From contig JACRCB010000068.1 in the NCBI GenBank assembly GCA_016219165.1, forward strand, positions 1-22,995: a DNA stretch of 22,995 bases, given 5' to 3'. Each line of letters begins with the position of its first letter. The stretch's first letter is position 1. A program made the translations under genes and the position numbers. Below are positions 1 through 7,535 of the stretch, piece after piece. This stretch comes from Deltaproteobacteria bacterium (GTDB lineage: Bacteria > Desulfobacterota > GWC2-55-46 > DRQE01). The notes under the pieces were generated by a model. That model saw only the letters and a list, made by a program, of their open reading frames with translations, was not told where the DNA came from and ran no database searches.

Positions 1-1
1 C

Positions 2-1471
2 TGGACGGATTGGAGGGTCTTGGAGGAGGGGTGGATAGTCAGGTTCCTCGGGAAGATAGAAGGCGCCGGAGGCTGGATTAAGCCCGTCACGTTCTCGGAG
101 TATATGGAAAAGGAAGGGCCCCTCGGGAGGGTGTACCTCCCGACGGCGTCGTACATGGAGATGGGCGAGTGGGCCCTCTTCCCGGAGGCTTCCGGCGATT
201 ATGCGCGGCTTCTCAAGGAGATTAAATCGTGGAGGGACGGCGAGAGGATATTGAGATTCCTCCAGGGAGGGACGTGGAGGAATTTTCTCGCTAAATATCC
301 GGAGGCGGACTGGATGCACAAAAGGATGCTCGATGTGAGCGGGAAAATAGAGAGGAATAAAGATAAAGACGTATCGGGGGCGGCGCTGAGGCATCTCTAT
401 ATGGCCCAGTGCAATGACGCATACTGGCACGGTATTTTCGGCGGGCTTTATCTGCCGCATCTGAGAGCCCATATATACGAGAATCTTCTGAAGGCCGAGA
501 CCCTTGTAGACAATCTCAAGGGGGATGAGGTTTCGGTAAGGACAATTGATATCAATGCCGACACATGCGAGGAAGTGGTGATTTCAACCGAAGACCTGAA
601 TCTCTTTTTCAGCCCCGCAATGGGAGGGAGCCTTGTTGAGATGGACTGGAGGAAGGGCTACGCGAACCTTTCAAACACCCTTTCGCGGTGGTCAGAGGGC
701 TATCACATGAAACTTAAAGAGGCCGGGAGAGAAGTAGAGGAAGGGGCAAGGAGCATCCACGACGGCGTTGTCAGCAAAGAAGAGGGGCTTGAAAGGCACC
801 TTAAGTTCGATTCGGTCCGGAGGACATCCCTGAGGGAACATTTCTTGGGCGAGGACGAAACCCTTGAGAGGTTGTCGGCCGGGGAGGGGGAGGAACTCGG
901 GGATTTCTTTAACGGTCTTTACGGCGCCGAAGTCACGGATAAGCGGCTTATCCTTTCAAGGACCGGCCGGGTGAGGGATTGCGCTCTAAAGGTCTTAAAG
1001 GAAGTGCGCATGCAACTTAGAGATTCTTTTTCGGTTGGCTACAGGCTCGAAGGAGGGAATGCGGGGGGAGGGTTGAAGGCACGGTTCGGGGTGGAAATGA
1101 ACCTCTGTCTTCCGGGCTGTAACGGCCCGGATTCGTCCTGTGAGTTTAACGGACTGCCGGAAGACGGGTCCGGCATGGGTTCAAAGGGCGAGACCCACGG
1201 AGTTGCGGATATGAGGCTTGTAGACAGGTTTTCCGGCCTCAAGGTCTCTTTTGTCTTCGACAGGCCGGTAACGGTGTGGAGATACCCGGTGGAAACGGTA
1301 TCGCTTTCCGAGGCGGGGTTTGAAAGAAACTATCAGGGTTCCGCGATGGTCTTCCTCCTGCCGCTTGCACTTCCCTGTAAAGACCCGTTTGCCTTCTCTT
1401 TTTCCGTGAAGGTCGAGACGATTGAAAAGGAGGACTGTTGGCGAAAGGTTCCTTCAGCAAAGCGCTCATAA
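2..1471 (+). CDS. GH57-family alpha-amylase / 4-alpha-glucanotransferase, C-terminal part (5' truncated)
   Basis: The reading frame is open to the left edge (the first codons read W-T-D-W-R-V-L), so the start and the catalytic N-terminal barrel lie outside the window. The visible part opens with YLPTASYMEMGEWAL, a hallmark of GH57 amylases and glucanotransferases, followed about 85 residues later by CNDAYWHGIFGGLYLPHLR, also conserved there. The rest, about 330 residues, fits the beta-rich accessory domains (DUF1925/DUF1926 type) of Thermococcus-like 4-alpha-glucanotransferases. Such enzymes transfer or hydrolyse alpha-1,4-glucans in the cytoplasm, often in glycogen turnover. The catalytic nucleophile and acid/base cannot be checked here. 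The gene overlaps kdsC by 34 bases, so the two are probably cotranscribed, which is an unusual partner for an LPS gene. Family assignment is firm; the exact substrate is not. Confidence 0.85.
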   Translation, partial: WTDWRVLEEGWIVRFLGKIEGAGGWIKPVTFSEYMEKEGPLGRVYLPTASYMEMGEWALFPEASGDYARLLKEIKSWRDGERILRFLQGGTWRNFLAKYPEADWMHKRMLDVSGKIERNKDKDVSGAALRHLYMAQCNDAYWHGIFGGLYLPHLRAHIYENLLKAETLVDNLKGDEVSVRTIDINADTCEEVVISTEDLNLFFSPAMGGSLVEMDWRKGYANLSNTLSRWSEGYHMKLKEAGREVEEGARSIHDGVVSKEEGLERHLKFDSVRRTSLREHFLGEDETLERLSAGEGEELGDFFNGLYGAEVTDKRLILSRTGRVRDCALKVLKEVRMQLRDSFSVGYRLEGGNAGGGLKARFGVEMNLCLPGCNGPDSSCEFNGLPEDGSGMGSKGETHGVADMRLVDRFSGLKVSFVFDRPVTVWRYPVETVSLSEAGFERNYQGSAMVFLLPLALPCKDPFAFSFSVKVETIEKEDCWRKVPSAKRS

Positions 1472-1980
1472 AGAAGGCAGGGCCGGTTAAACTCCTCATC
1501 CTCGACGTTGACGGCGTTATGACGGACGGTAGTATTATCTATGACAGCGAGGGGAGGGAGATAAAGGTCTTTAACGTGAGGGACGTCCACGGCATAAAGA
1601 TGCTCAAGAGGGGAGGGGTGGATTGCGCGCTGTTGACAGCGAGAACCTCACAGGCCGTAAAGAAGAGGGCGGAGGAACTCGAGATAGGGCTGTGCTATCA
1701 GGGGGCGATAAAAAAACTCACCGCCTATGAGGATATATTGAAGAAGACAGGGTTGGCGCCCGGTGAGACGGCGTTTATCGGAGACGACCTCGTGGACCTC
1801 CCCGTTATAAGAAGGGCCGGTTTTTCCGCGGCCGTTCAGGATGCCGTAAGGGAAGTGAGGGAGGCCGCGGATTATGTGACCTTGAACCCGGGCGGAAAGG
1901 GCGCGGTAAGGGAGGTGGCCGAAATCATATTGAAGATAAAAGGGAAGTGGCACGAGGTTACAGAGAGGTATCTCAAGTAA
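1438..1980 (+). CDS. kdsC: 3-deoxy-D-manno-octulosonate 8-phosphate phosphatase KdsC
   Basis: KdsC is a cytoplasmic HAD-superfamily phosphatase that removes phosphate from Kdo-8-P, the step before Kdo is activated for the LPS inner core. HAD motif I is DVDGVMTDG at residues 23-31 (Asp23 nucleophile, Asp25 acid/base), motif II is LLTART, and the metal-binding motif is IGDDLVDLPV. The end, with a glycine-rich GGKGAVREVAEIIL stretch and then KWHEVTERYLK, is typical of KdsC tetramers, and 180 aa is the normal length. The start is TTG; AAGGAGG lies at 1427-1433, four bases upstream, and the first motif then begins at the usual distance from the N-terminus. The gene begins inside the end of the GH57 gene and precedes lptC by 107 bases, matching the common kdsC-lptC-lptA-lptB order. 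Confidence 0.95.
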   Translation: MAKGSFSKALIKKAGPVKLLILDVDGVMTDGSIIYDSEGREIKVFNVRDVHGIKMLKRGGVDCALLTARTSQAVKKRAEELEIGLCYQGAIKKLTAYEDILKKTGLAPGETAFIGDDLVDLPVIRRAGFSAAVQDAVREVREAADYVTLNPGGKGAVREVAEIILKIKGKWHEVTERYLK

Positions 1981-2047
1981 GGGATACCGCCCTGATTTTG
2001 TTCCCCTGCATACATACTTTTCGACGGCCTTCCATGATAAAGAACTC

Positions 2048-2076
2048 TTTACACCCCCCCGGCCTGATGTTATAAT
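2048..2076 (+). promoter_or_regulatory. Sigma-70-type promoter for lptCAB
   Basis: TTTACA (2048-2053) and TATAAT (2071-2076) are separated by 17 bases. This is a near-consensus vegetative promoter in the only long gap of the envelope block. A start site about 7 bases after the -10 box would fall near 2083, only some 5 bases before the lptC start codon. Confidence 0.6.
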
Positions 2077-2087
2077 TTTTATAATAA

Positions 2088-2642
2088 ATGATGAAGAAGA
2101 ATCTCAAGTTCTTTCTATCACTCCTTGTAGGGTTGTCGCTATTGGGGCTTGTCATTACGATATTCGTAAACTTTAGACTCAGAAAGGGTTACGAGACAAT
2201 AGCAAACATCAAGGGGATAACGATAAACAGGGTCAGGTATTCCGGCATCAAGGACAACCGTCGTGAATGGGAGCTTGAGGCCGACTCCGCGACCCAGTTA
2301 AAAGGCGTGGATACCGTAATCTTTAAGAATGTCAGACTCGTTTGTTACGCAAAGGACGAAGTGAGTTACACCCTGACCGGGAAAGAGGGGAGTTACAGGA
2401 TGGACTCGGGCGATGTGACCGCAACAGGGGAAGTATCGGTAGTGTCCACAGACGGATATACGCTCCTGACGGATTCGCTTACATACTCTACTGGTTTACG
2501 CAGAGTGAATACGAAGGCACGGGTAAGGATAACGTCCCCGAAGATGGATGTCACCGGGACGGGCCTCGCCATGGACGTTGAGACCGGAAGGATAAGTATT
2601 TTGAACGACGTAAGGACGGTATTGAAAGATGTCTCCATCTAA
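2088..2642 (+). CDS. lptC: LPS export protein LptC
   Basis: LptC is the bitopic inner-membrane component of the Lpt machine. It takes LPS from LptB2FG and passes it to LptA through a periplasmic beta-jellyroll. A short basic N-terminus (MMKKNLK) leads into one membrane helix at about residues 8-28, followed by a beta-rich periplasmic domain of about 150 residues. The repeated pattern of 'G.y...sg.v...G.V...s..gy.l.T..l.Y' is the OstA/LptC fold signature. The start is fixed by an in-frame TAA at 2085-2087 just upstream and by the membrane helix. ATG occurs twice in tandem (2088 and 2091). No Shine-Dalgarno sequence precedes it. The last 14 bases overlap lptA. Confidence 0.9.
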   Translation: MMKKNLKFFLSLLVGLSLLGLVITIFVNFRLRKGYETIANIKGITINRVRYSGIKDNRREWELEADSATQLKGVDTVIFKNVRLVCYAKDEVSYTLTGKEGSYRMDSGDVTATGEVSVVSTDGYTLLTDSLTYSTGLRRVNTKARVRITSPKMDVTGTGLAMDVETGRISILNDVRTVLKDVSI

Positions 2643-3186
2643 AACGGTGCGATTTTCCGCGGTATTTTGCCTCTCACTTCTATTTTTGTCTTACGGCATT
2701 AGGGGGTCCGCGGAGGATGCAAAGACAAAAGAGGCCCCTGCCGTTTTGAAAAAGCCCGTCACGGTAATATCCGACACGATGGACGCCGACAGGAAACAAA
2801 GGGTCGTCGTATTCCGGGGCAACGTTTATGCAAAGGAAGACTTTGACCTCTGCGGCGACGTCCTCACCGTTTACTACGATGAGGCTGATGAAACAAAAGA
2901 GATAGTCGCCGCCGGCAACGTCCGGATAGTCCAGGGAGATAAAAGGGCGAGGGGGGAGAAGGCGGTATACGACAGGGAAAAAAAGGCGGTGGTGATTACC
3001 GGCAAGCCCTCTGCGATGCAGTGCGCGGACGTTGTGGACGGGGAGAAGATAACCTTCCATCTCGACAGCGACAGGATGATAGTCGAGGGGCGCACGGGCG
3101 AAAGGGTCAAGGCGACGATAAATCCTAAAAAGGAGTGTTCGGAAGGTCCTGAGCGTGAAGAGTTTAAGTGCGGAGCGGCTCGTTAA
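2629..3186 (+). CDS. lptA: LPS transport periplasmic protein LptA (OstA-like)
   Basis: LptA is the periplasmic bridge protein that polymerises into a beta-jellyroll filament carrying LPS between LptC and LptD. Residues 1-28 form a signal peptide with the hydrophobic stretch AVFCLSLLFLSYGI and likely cleavage near GSA-ED. The mature part contains the OstA pattern: VTVISDTMDADRKQRVVVFRGNV, then YYDEADETKEIVAAGNVRIVQGDKRARGEKAVYD, then VVITGKP. The length of 185 aa matches the family. Its start overlaps lptC by 14 bases and its end overlaps lptB by 32 bases, suggesting translational coupling and fixed stoichiometry. Only a distant AAGGA lies upstream, so coupling from lptC is likely. Confidence 0.92.
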   Translation: MSPSKTVRFSAVFCLSLLFLSYGIRGSAEDAKTKEAPAVLKKPVTVISDTMDADRKQRVVVFRGNVYAKEDFDLCGDVLTVYYDEADETKEIVAAGNVRIVQGDKRARGEKAVYDREKKAVVITGKPSAMQCADVVDGEKITFHLDSDRMIVEGRTGERVKATINPKKECSEGPEREEFKCGAAR

Positions 3187-3877
3187 GTCCTTCAGGGGAA
3201 GGAAGGTGGTGGATAGCGTTTCTTTAAGCGTATCCTCCGGCGAGATAGTAGGGCTTCTCGGCCCCAACGGAGCCGGAAAGACAACCACCTTTTACATGAT
3301 TGTGGGGCTTATAAGCCCTGATAGCGGGGTTGTATACCTCGACGGCGTTGACATAGCCGGCATACCGATGTATGAGAGGGCAAGGAGGGGCATAGGGTAT
3401 CTTGCGCAGGAGCCCTCTGTATTCAGAAAACTTACGGTCAGCGAAAACCTGAAGGCTATACTCGAATTTTTGGAAATATCCGGGATGGAGGCCGAAGAAC
3501 GTCTGTCTGGCCTCCTGACGGAACTCGGCATAGGGCATATCTCAGAGGTGAAGGCGTTTGCCCTTTCGGGAGGGGAAAGGAGAAGGGTCGAAATAGCGAG
3601 GGCGCTCGTCAGGTCCCCGTCGTTTCTGCTTCTCGATGAGCCGTTCTCCGGCATAGACCCGATTGCGGTGGCTGACATACAGGATATAGTTGTGGGGTTG
3701 AAGCAAAAGGGCATAGGGATACTGGTGACGGACCACAATGTAGGCGCGACCCTTGGGATATGCGACAGGGCCTATATAATAGATAAGGGGGGCATCCTCG
3801 ATGCCGGCGCCCCGCAGGAGTTGCTCAACAGCCGCCGGGTAAGGGACGTATATCTCGGAGAGAAGTTTAAACTGTAA
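3155..3877 (+). CDS. lptB: LPS export ABC transporter ATP-binding protein LptB
   Basis: LptB is the cytoplasmic ATPase dimer powering LPS extraction by LptFG. Walker A is GLLGPNGAGKTT (about residues 32-43), the Q-loop region is YLAQEPSVFRKLTVSENL, which is diagnostic for LptB rather than other ABC ATPases, the signature is LSGGERRR, Walker B is FLLLDEPFSGIDPIAV and the switch histidine lies in VTDHN. The GTG start at 3155 has GGAAGG (3141-3146) eight bases upstream and lies inside lptA. The length of 240 aa is normal. LptF and LptG are not in the window, as is usual where they are encoded elsewhere. rpoN follows after 57 bases, an order shared by many proteobacteria. Confidence 0.96.
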   Translation: MKSLSAERLVKSFRGRKVVDSVSLSVSSGEIVGLLGPNGAGKTTTFYMIVGLISPDSGVVYLDGVDIAGIPMYERARRGIGYLAQEPSVFRKLTVSENLKAILEFLEISGMEAEERLSGLLTELGIGHISEVKAFALSGGERRRVEIARALVRSPSFLLLDEPFSGIDPIAVADIQDIVVGLKQKGIGILVTDHNVGATLGICDRAYIIDKGGILDAGAPQELLNSRRVRDVYLGEKFKL

Positions 3878-3934
3878 GAAATACTTTTTCGGGCGTAGGG
3901 ATTAAGTTATAGTAAGGGGTGAAAGTAAAAAGAC

Positions 3935-5377
3935 ATGGTTTACGAACTCAAACAGGAATTCAAACTTACGCAGAAACTTCTTCTGACGCCGCAGTTGAGG
4001 CTTGCCATAAAGCTTCTGCAACTGACGCGTCAGGAACTCCTCCAGGTCGTGAGGCAGGAACTGGAAAGGAATCCGGTCCTCGAGGAGGAGTTCGGCGGCG
4101 AAAACCCGGAACCCCCTGCCCCTGAAAACGGAAAGAGCGGCCTGCCCAATGAAATGGAATGGCAGGAATATATAGAGAAGACAAACGAGGGCTTTAGACC
4201 CCGTACCGACTTAAGCGACGACGGAGAAGAGAGTTTTTTTGAAAAGGCGTCCGCGAAGGGTGAAAGCCTCAAAGCGCATCTCCTCTGGCAGTTGAATTGT
4301 TCCCACTTAAGCGAAAGGGCGAAGAAGATAGGCGAGTTTATAATAGGCAACATAGACGAAGGCGGCTATTTGAGGGTTATTGAAAGGGGTGAGGACGGCG
4401 AGAAGGAATACAGGGAAAAAACAGTTGAAGAGATTTCAAGGCTCATAGGTGTCGACGCATCTGAGATTGTTACAACACTCGAGTTCATCCATGACCTCGA
4501 CCCCCCCGGTGTGGGTGCACGCACCATAGAGGAGTGTCTCTTCCTGCAGGCGAAGAGATTCCCCCAGCGGGACAGCATCGTAGAGGGGATAATACTGAAC
4601 CACCTCGAATCGCTGGCAAAGAAGGACTACAGGGCGATTGCCAGGAGCATGGGATTACCCGTAGAGAGGGTGATAGAATCCGCCAGGGTTATAACGGAAA
4701 CGCTTAAGCCCGTTCCGGGCAGCGGTTTCGGCGCCGATGAGGCGAGGGTGATTATGCCGGATGTTTACATAGAGAAGGTCGGGGGCGAATATATCGTCCT
4801 TTTGAACGAAGACGGCATGCCGAAACTCAGGATAAGCCCTTATTACAAGAAAATACTCAGGGATAACGGCGCCGGTGCGGATGGGGCAAGGGGCTACATA
4901 CGGGAAAGGTTTAGGTCCGCCATGTGGCTTATAAAGAGCGTCCAGCAGAGGCAGAGAACGCTGAAGAGGGTGGTGGAGAGCATCGTCGGTTTTCAGAAGG
5001 AGTTTATCGATATGGGTCTTATGTATCTTAGGCCCCTCGTCCTCAAAGACGTTGCCGATGACATCGGCATGCATGAGTCCACGGTAAGCCGGGTTACCAC
5101 GAACAAATACGCCGAGACGCCCAGGGGTTTATTCGACCTGAAATATTTTTTCTCCAACGGACTCGCTGCCGTCGACGGCAGCGACGTAACCGTCGAATAT
5201 ATAAAGGAGAAGATGAGGTCCGTTATTGATGGCGAGGATCCGAGAAATCCGTTAAGCGACCAGCAGATTGTGGAGAGGCTTAAGGGGTTGGGCATTGTGC
5301 TCGCAAGAAGGACCGTTGCGAAATACCGCGATGAATTCGGGTTCCTTTCGTCCACGAGGAGAAAGAGCCTGTATTAG
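3935..5377 (+). CDS. rpoN: RNA polymerase sigma-54 factor RpoN
   Basis: RpoN directs RNA polymerase to -24/-12 promoters and needs AAA+ activators to open them. Region I, the glutamine- and leucine-rich activator-response segment, occupies about residues 1-50 (LKQEFKLTQKLLLTPQLRLAIKLLQL). A variable acidic region II follows, then the core-binding domain with GVGARTIEECLFLQ, the helix-turn-helix region with MHESTVSRVTTNKY, and the RpoN box ARRTVAKYRD at residues 457-466, which recognises the -24 element. The length of 480 aa is normal. The ATG is preceded by AAGGGGTGA at 3914-3922. A -10-like TATAGT lies at 3908-3913 with no good -35. Position after lptB and before hpf/ptsN is the classical rpoN context. 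Confidence 0.97.
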   Translation: MVYELKQEFKLTQKLLLTPQLRLAIKLLQLTRQELLQVVRQELERNPVLEEEFGGENPEPPAPENGKSGLPNEMEWQEYIEKTNEGFRPRTDLSDDGEESFFEKASAKGESLKAHLLWQLNCSHLSERAKKIGEFIIGNIDEGGYLRVIERGEDGEKEYREKTVEEISRLIGVDASEIVTTLEFIHDLDPPGVGARTIEECLFLQAKRFPQRDSIVEGIILNHLESLAKKDYRAIARSMGLPVERVIESARVITETLKPVPGSGFGADEARVIMPDVYIEKVGGEYIVLLNEDGMPKLRISPYYKKILRDNGAGADGARGYIRERFRSAMWLIKSVQQRQRTLKRVVESIVGFQKEFIDMGLMYLRPLVLKDVADDIGMHESTVSRVTTNKYAETPRGLFDLKYFFSNGLAAVDGSDVTVEYIKEKMRSVIDGEDPRNPLSDQQIVERLKGLGIVLARRTVAKYRDEFGFLSSTRRKSLY

Positions 5378-5448
5378 CGCAGTTTCTGGAATGCGCCTTC
5401 AATTTCGTATTGGGTATATGACTCTAAAAACAGGGAGCGGAGGTTAAC

Positions 5449-5973
5449 ATGCAGACAAGCGTTACATTCAGGCACATGGACCCATCCGATGCGTTGAGGG
5501 GGTATGCCGAGCAAAAATCAGAACGTTTGCTTAAGTACCTTGTAGAGCCCGTCGAGGTCCACTGGACACTGTCGGTTGAGAAGATACGGCACATCGCGGA
5601 GGCTACCATAGCGGCAAAGGATTTTTCAATCAAGGCGCAGGAATCCACAAAGGAGATGTATTCGTCGATAGATGAGGTAATCGATAAACTCGAGAGGCAG
5701 GTAAGAAGGCATAAGGAGAAGGTAAAAAGCCATAAGTCCTCCGAAACCGAGAAATACCCTTACGCCGCAAGTGAGGCGCAAAAAAAAACTCTTCGCGTGG
5801 TTGAGACCGAGAACCTCTTTATAAAGCCGATGTCTATTGAAGAGGCGACCATGCAGATGGCGATCCATGGCCGGGACTTCATGGTTTTTACAGATTCAGG
5901 AACAAACAGCGTAAACGTCCTTTACAGGCGCGACGACGGGGACCTCGGGCTGATAGAGGCGCGCGTAAAGTAA
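5449..5973 (+). CDS. hpf: Ribosome hibernation promoting factor, long form (HPF)
   Basis: HPF binds the 30S decoding region in slow growth and inactivates ribosomes; the long form dimerises 70S into 100S particles by itself. The N-terminal domain (about residues 1-100) has the S30AE/YfiA pattern, with EVHWTLSVEKIRHIAEATI and a basic helix LERQVRRHKEKVKSHK. The C-terminal dimerisation domain (about 115-174) reads TENLFIKPMSIEEATMQM and ends in a tail of the type seen in long HPFs. The ATG has CGGAGG at 5438-5443, five bases upstream. Its place directly after rpoN is widely conserved and suggests stationary-phase or nutrient control. The assignment as long rather than short form rests on the clear second domain. 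Confidence 0.94.
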   Translation: MQTSVTFRHMDPSDALRGYAEQKSERLLKYLVEPVEVHWTLSVEKIRHIAEATIAAKDFSIKAQESTKEMYSSIDEVIDKLERQVRRHKEKVKSHKSSETEKYPYAASEAQKKTLRVVETENLFIKPMSIEEATMQMAIHGRDFMVFTDSGTNSVNVLYRRDDGDLGLIEARVK

Positions 5974-6030
5974 ACCGTTGTGTGCGGCTTAAAGACGGGA
6001 GAAAACCGCCATGAAGGGAAGTGAGGCGTA

Positions 6031-6510
6031 ATGCGGGTATCCGATGTCCTTACCAAAGGCCGCATCATCCCGGAACTCGATGCGCGTGAAAAACACGGGG
6101 TGCTCGATGAACTCTCTTCGCACCTTGCGCGGACGGTCGACGGCCTTGATAAGGGAAAACTCCTCGAATTGCTTCTGGAGAGGGAAAGACTCGGGAGCAC
6201 GGGCATAGGCCACGGGGTTGCAATCCCCCATGCCAAGATAAAAGGGATAGATGAGGTCGTCGTCTCTTTCGGCAGGAGCAAAAAGGGGGTGGACTTTGCG
6301 AGTATGGACTCCAAGCCAGTTCACCTTTTTTTTCTCATCGTAGCGCCGGAGAATTCGACGGTTGCGCATCTTAAGATGCTCGCCGGCGTGTCGCAGATAT
6401 TGAAGGATAACGGGCTCAGGGAAAGACTCGTCTGGGCGTCGGACGAGGATGATATATACCGCATGATAGTGGAAGAGGAGAAGAGGGTTCAAAAAGGCGC
6501 GGTCATCTGA
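6031..6510 (+). CDS. ptsN: PTS EIIA-Ntr component PtsN
   Basis: PtsN is a soluble phosphoacceptor of the nitrogen-related PTS and acts as a regulator, not in sugar uptake. The active-site motif GIGHGVAIPHAKI gives His67 as the phosphorylated residue, with His61 nearby. The fold pattern RIIPELDAREKHGVLDELSSHLA and the later VHLFFLIVAPENSTVAHLKMLAGVSQIL are typical, and 159 aa is the usual length. GTGAGG lies seven to twelve bases upstream of the ATG. A six-codon leader ORF (6011-6031, M-K-G-S-E-A) ends with TAATG overlapping this start by one base, so reinitiation is possible. It sits between hpf and hprK, next to rpoN, as in many proteobacteria. Confidence 0.94.
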   Translation: MRVSDVLTKGRIIPELDAREKHGVLDELSSHLARTVDGLDKGKLLELLLERERLGSTGIGHGVAIPHAKIKGIDEVVVSFGRSKKGVDFASMDSKPVHLFFLIVAPENSTVAHLKMLAGVSQILKDNGLRERLVWASDEDDIYRMIVEEEKRVQKGAVI

Positions 6511-6547
6511 GGGTGACGGGTGAACGTCATCCATACGGGGAGGAAAC

Positions 6548-6628
6548 ATGGGGATGGGGTTTTTACGGGGATTTTTCTGCGGATTAAGGTTTGGTGGTTA
6601 TGGGCATAACGGTAAGGGAATTTGTTGA
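6548..6628 (+). CDS. Candidate 26-codon leader ORF overlapping the hprK start
   Basis: ATG at 6548 follows a very strong Shine-Dalgarno GGGGAGG (6537-6543) at four bases. It reads M-G-M-G-F-L-R-G-F-F-C-G-L-R and continues to a TGA at 6626-6628. It runs out of frame across the hprK start (6600) and ends 29 bases inside that gene. hprK itself has only a weak SD (TAAGG at 6585-6589). The arrangement would suit translational coupling, where ribosomes loaded at the strong SD open or reinitiate at hprK. The peptide has no recognisable homology and is rich in Gly and Phe. It could be fortuitous, so it is listed at low confidence. Confidence 0.3.
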   Translation: MGMGFLRGFFCGLRFGGYGHNGKGIC

Positions 6629-7535
6629 GAGGTCCTCTCTCGGGCTCAGATGCATTGCGGGAGAGAAGGGTCTCTTGAGAGAGATAGAAACTTCGAGGAT
6701 CCAGAAGCCGGGGTTGATACTTACCGGCCTCTCAGAGGGATTTCACCCCGACAGAGTCCAGATACTCGGTGCGGCCGAGATAGGATACTTTAAACGCCTC
6801 GACAGCGAAGGCCTAAAAAGGGTGCTCCGGATATTCAAGCCGGGCATACCGGCTATCGCCATCACAAGGGGGATTACCGCCCCTGCGGCGCTTTTAATAT
6901 CGGCCGGCAAGAAAAATATTCCTCTCCTTTCAACACCCCTCACTTCGTCGATATTCATAGAGAGGGCCATTAAGTTCCTTGAGGATAAACTCGCGCCCTC
7001 AACCCTCGTTCACGGGGTATTGGTCGATGTGCTCGGCGTGGGGATACTTATAAAGGGCAGAAGCGGCATAGGTAAAAGCGAGTGCGCCCTCGAACTTTTA
7101 TCGAGGGGTTACAGGCTCGTTGCGGACGATGCGGTGATAGTGAAAAGGATATATCCCTCAACGCTTTTCGGCATGGGCTCGGCCCTCATACCTTATCATC
7201 TCGAGGTGAGGGGGATAGGGGTCGTGAATATAAAGGAACTTTTCGGCATAACGGCCATAAGGGAAAAAAAGCAGATGGACCTGGTGGTGGAACTCGTTAA
7301 CTGGGACCCAAGGGATGAGTACGAAAGGCTCGGATTCGAAGAGAAGACAACCGAAGTACTCGGTGTTAAACTCCCGTATCTGAAGGTGCCGGTAAGCCCG
7401 GGCAGGAGTATAGCCGCGATAGTGGAGGTGGCGGCGCGCAACCAGTTGTTGAAGATAATGGGGTATAACAAAACCAAAGAACTTATTGAGAATCTTACCG
7501 TCTTGAAGAAGGATACTGAAAAGGTAGAGGCGTGA
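6600..7535 (+). CDS. hprK: HPr kinase/phosphorylase HprK
   Basis: HprK phosphorylates HPr on its regulatory serine using ATP or pyrophosphate and can reverse the reaction. The N-terminal domain spans about residues 1-125. The catalytic domain carries His139 (LVHGVLVDVLGVG), the P-loop GRSGIGKS at 153-160, the ADDAV motif that follows, and the family signature LEVRGIGVVNIKELFG starting at about 201. Three starts are possible in one frame: TTG 6591, GTG 6594 and ATG 6600. I chose the ATG because it gives the usual N-terminus (MGITVREFVE, 311 aa) and the best spacing to TAAGG. The 3' end overlaps rapZ by four bases (GTGA). The matching target serine is present in HPr downstream. Confidence 0.95.
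   Translation: MGITVREFVERSSLGLRCIAGEKGLLREIETSRIQKPGLILTGLSEGFHPDRVQILGAAEIGYFKRLDSEGLKRVLRIFKPGIPAIAITRGITAPAALLISAGKKNIPLLSTPLTSSIFIERAIKFLEDKLAPSTLVHGVLVDVLGVGILIKGRSGIGKSECALELLSRGYRLVADDAVIVKRIYPSTLFGMGSALIPYHLEVRGIGVVNIKELFGITAIREKKQMDLVVELVNWDPRDEYERLGFEEKTTEVLGVKLPYLKVPVSPGRSIAAIVEVAARNQLLKIMGYNKTKELIENLTVLKKDTEKVEA

Noticed and set aside
1946..1962. Sigma-54 promoter TGGCACGAGGTTACA at the end of kdsC
   Set aside because: The -12 element has AC where GC is required, and the bases encode the conserved KWHEVTER tail of KdsC, so the match is probably coding-driven.
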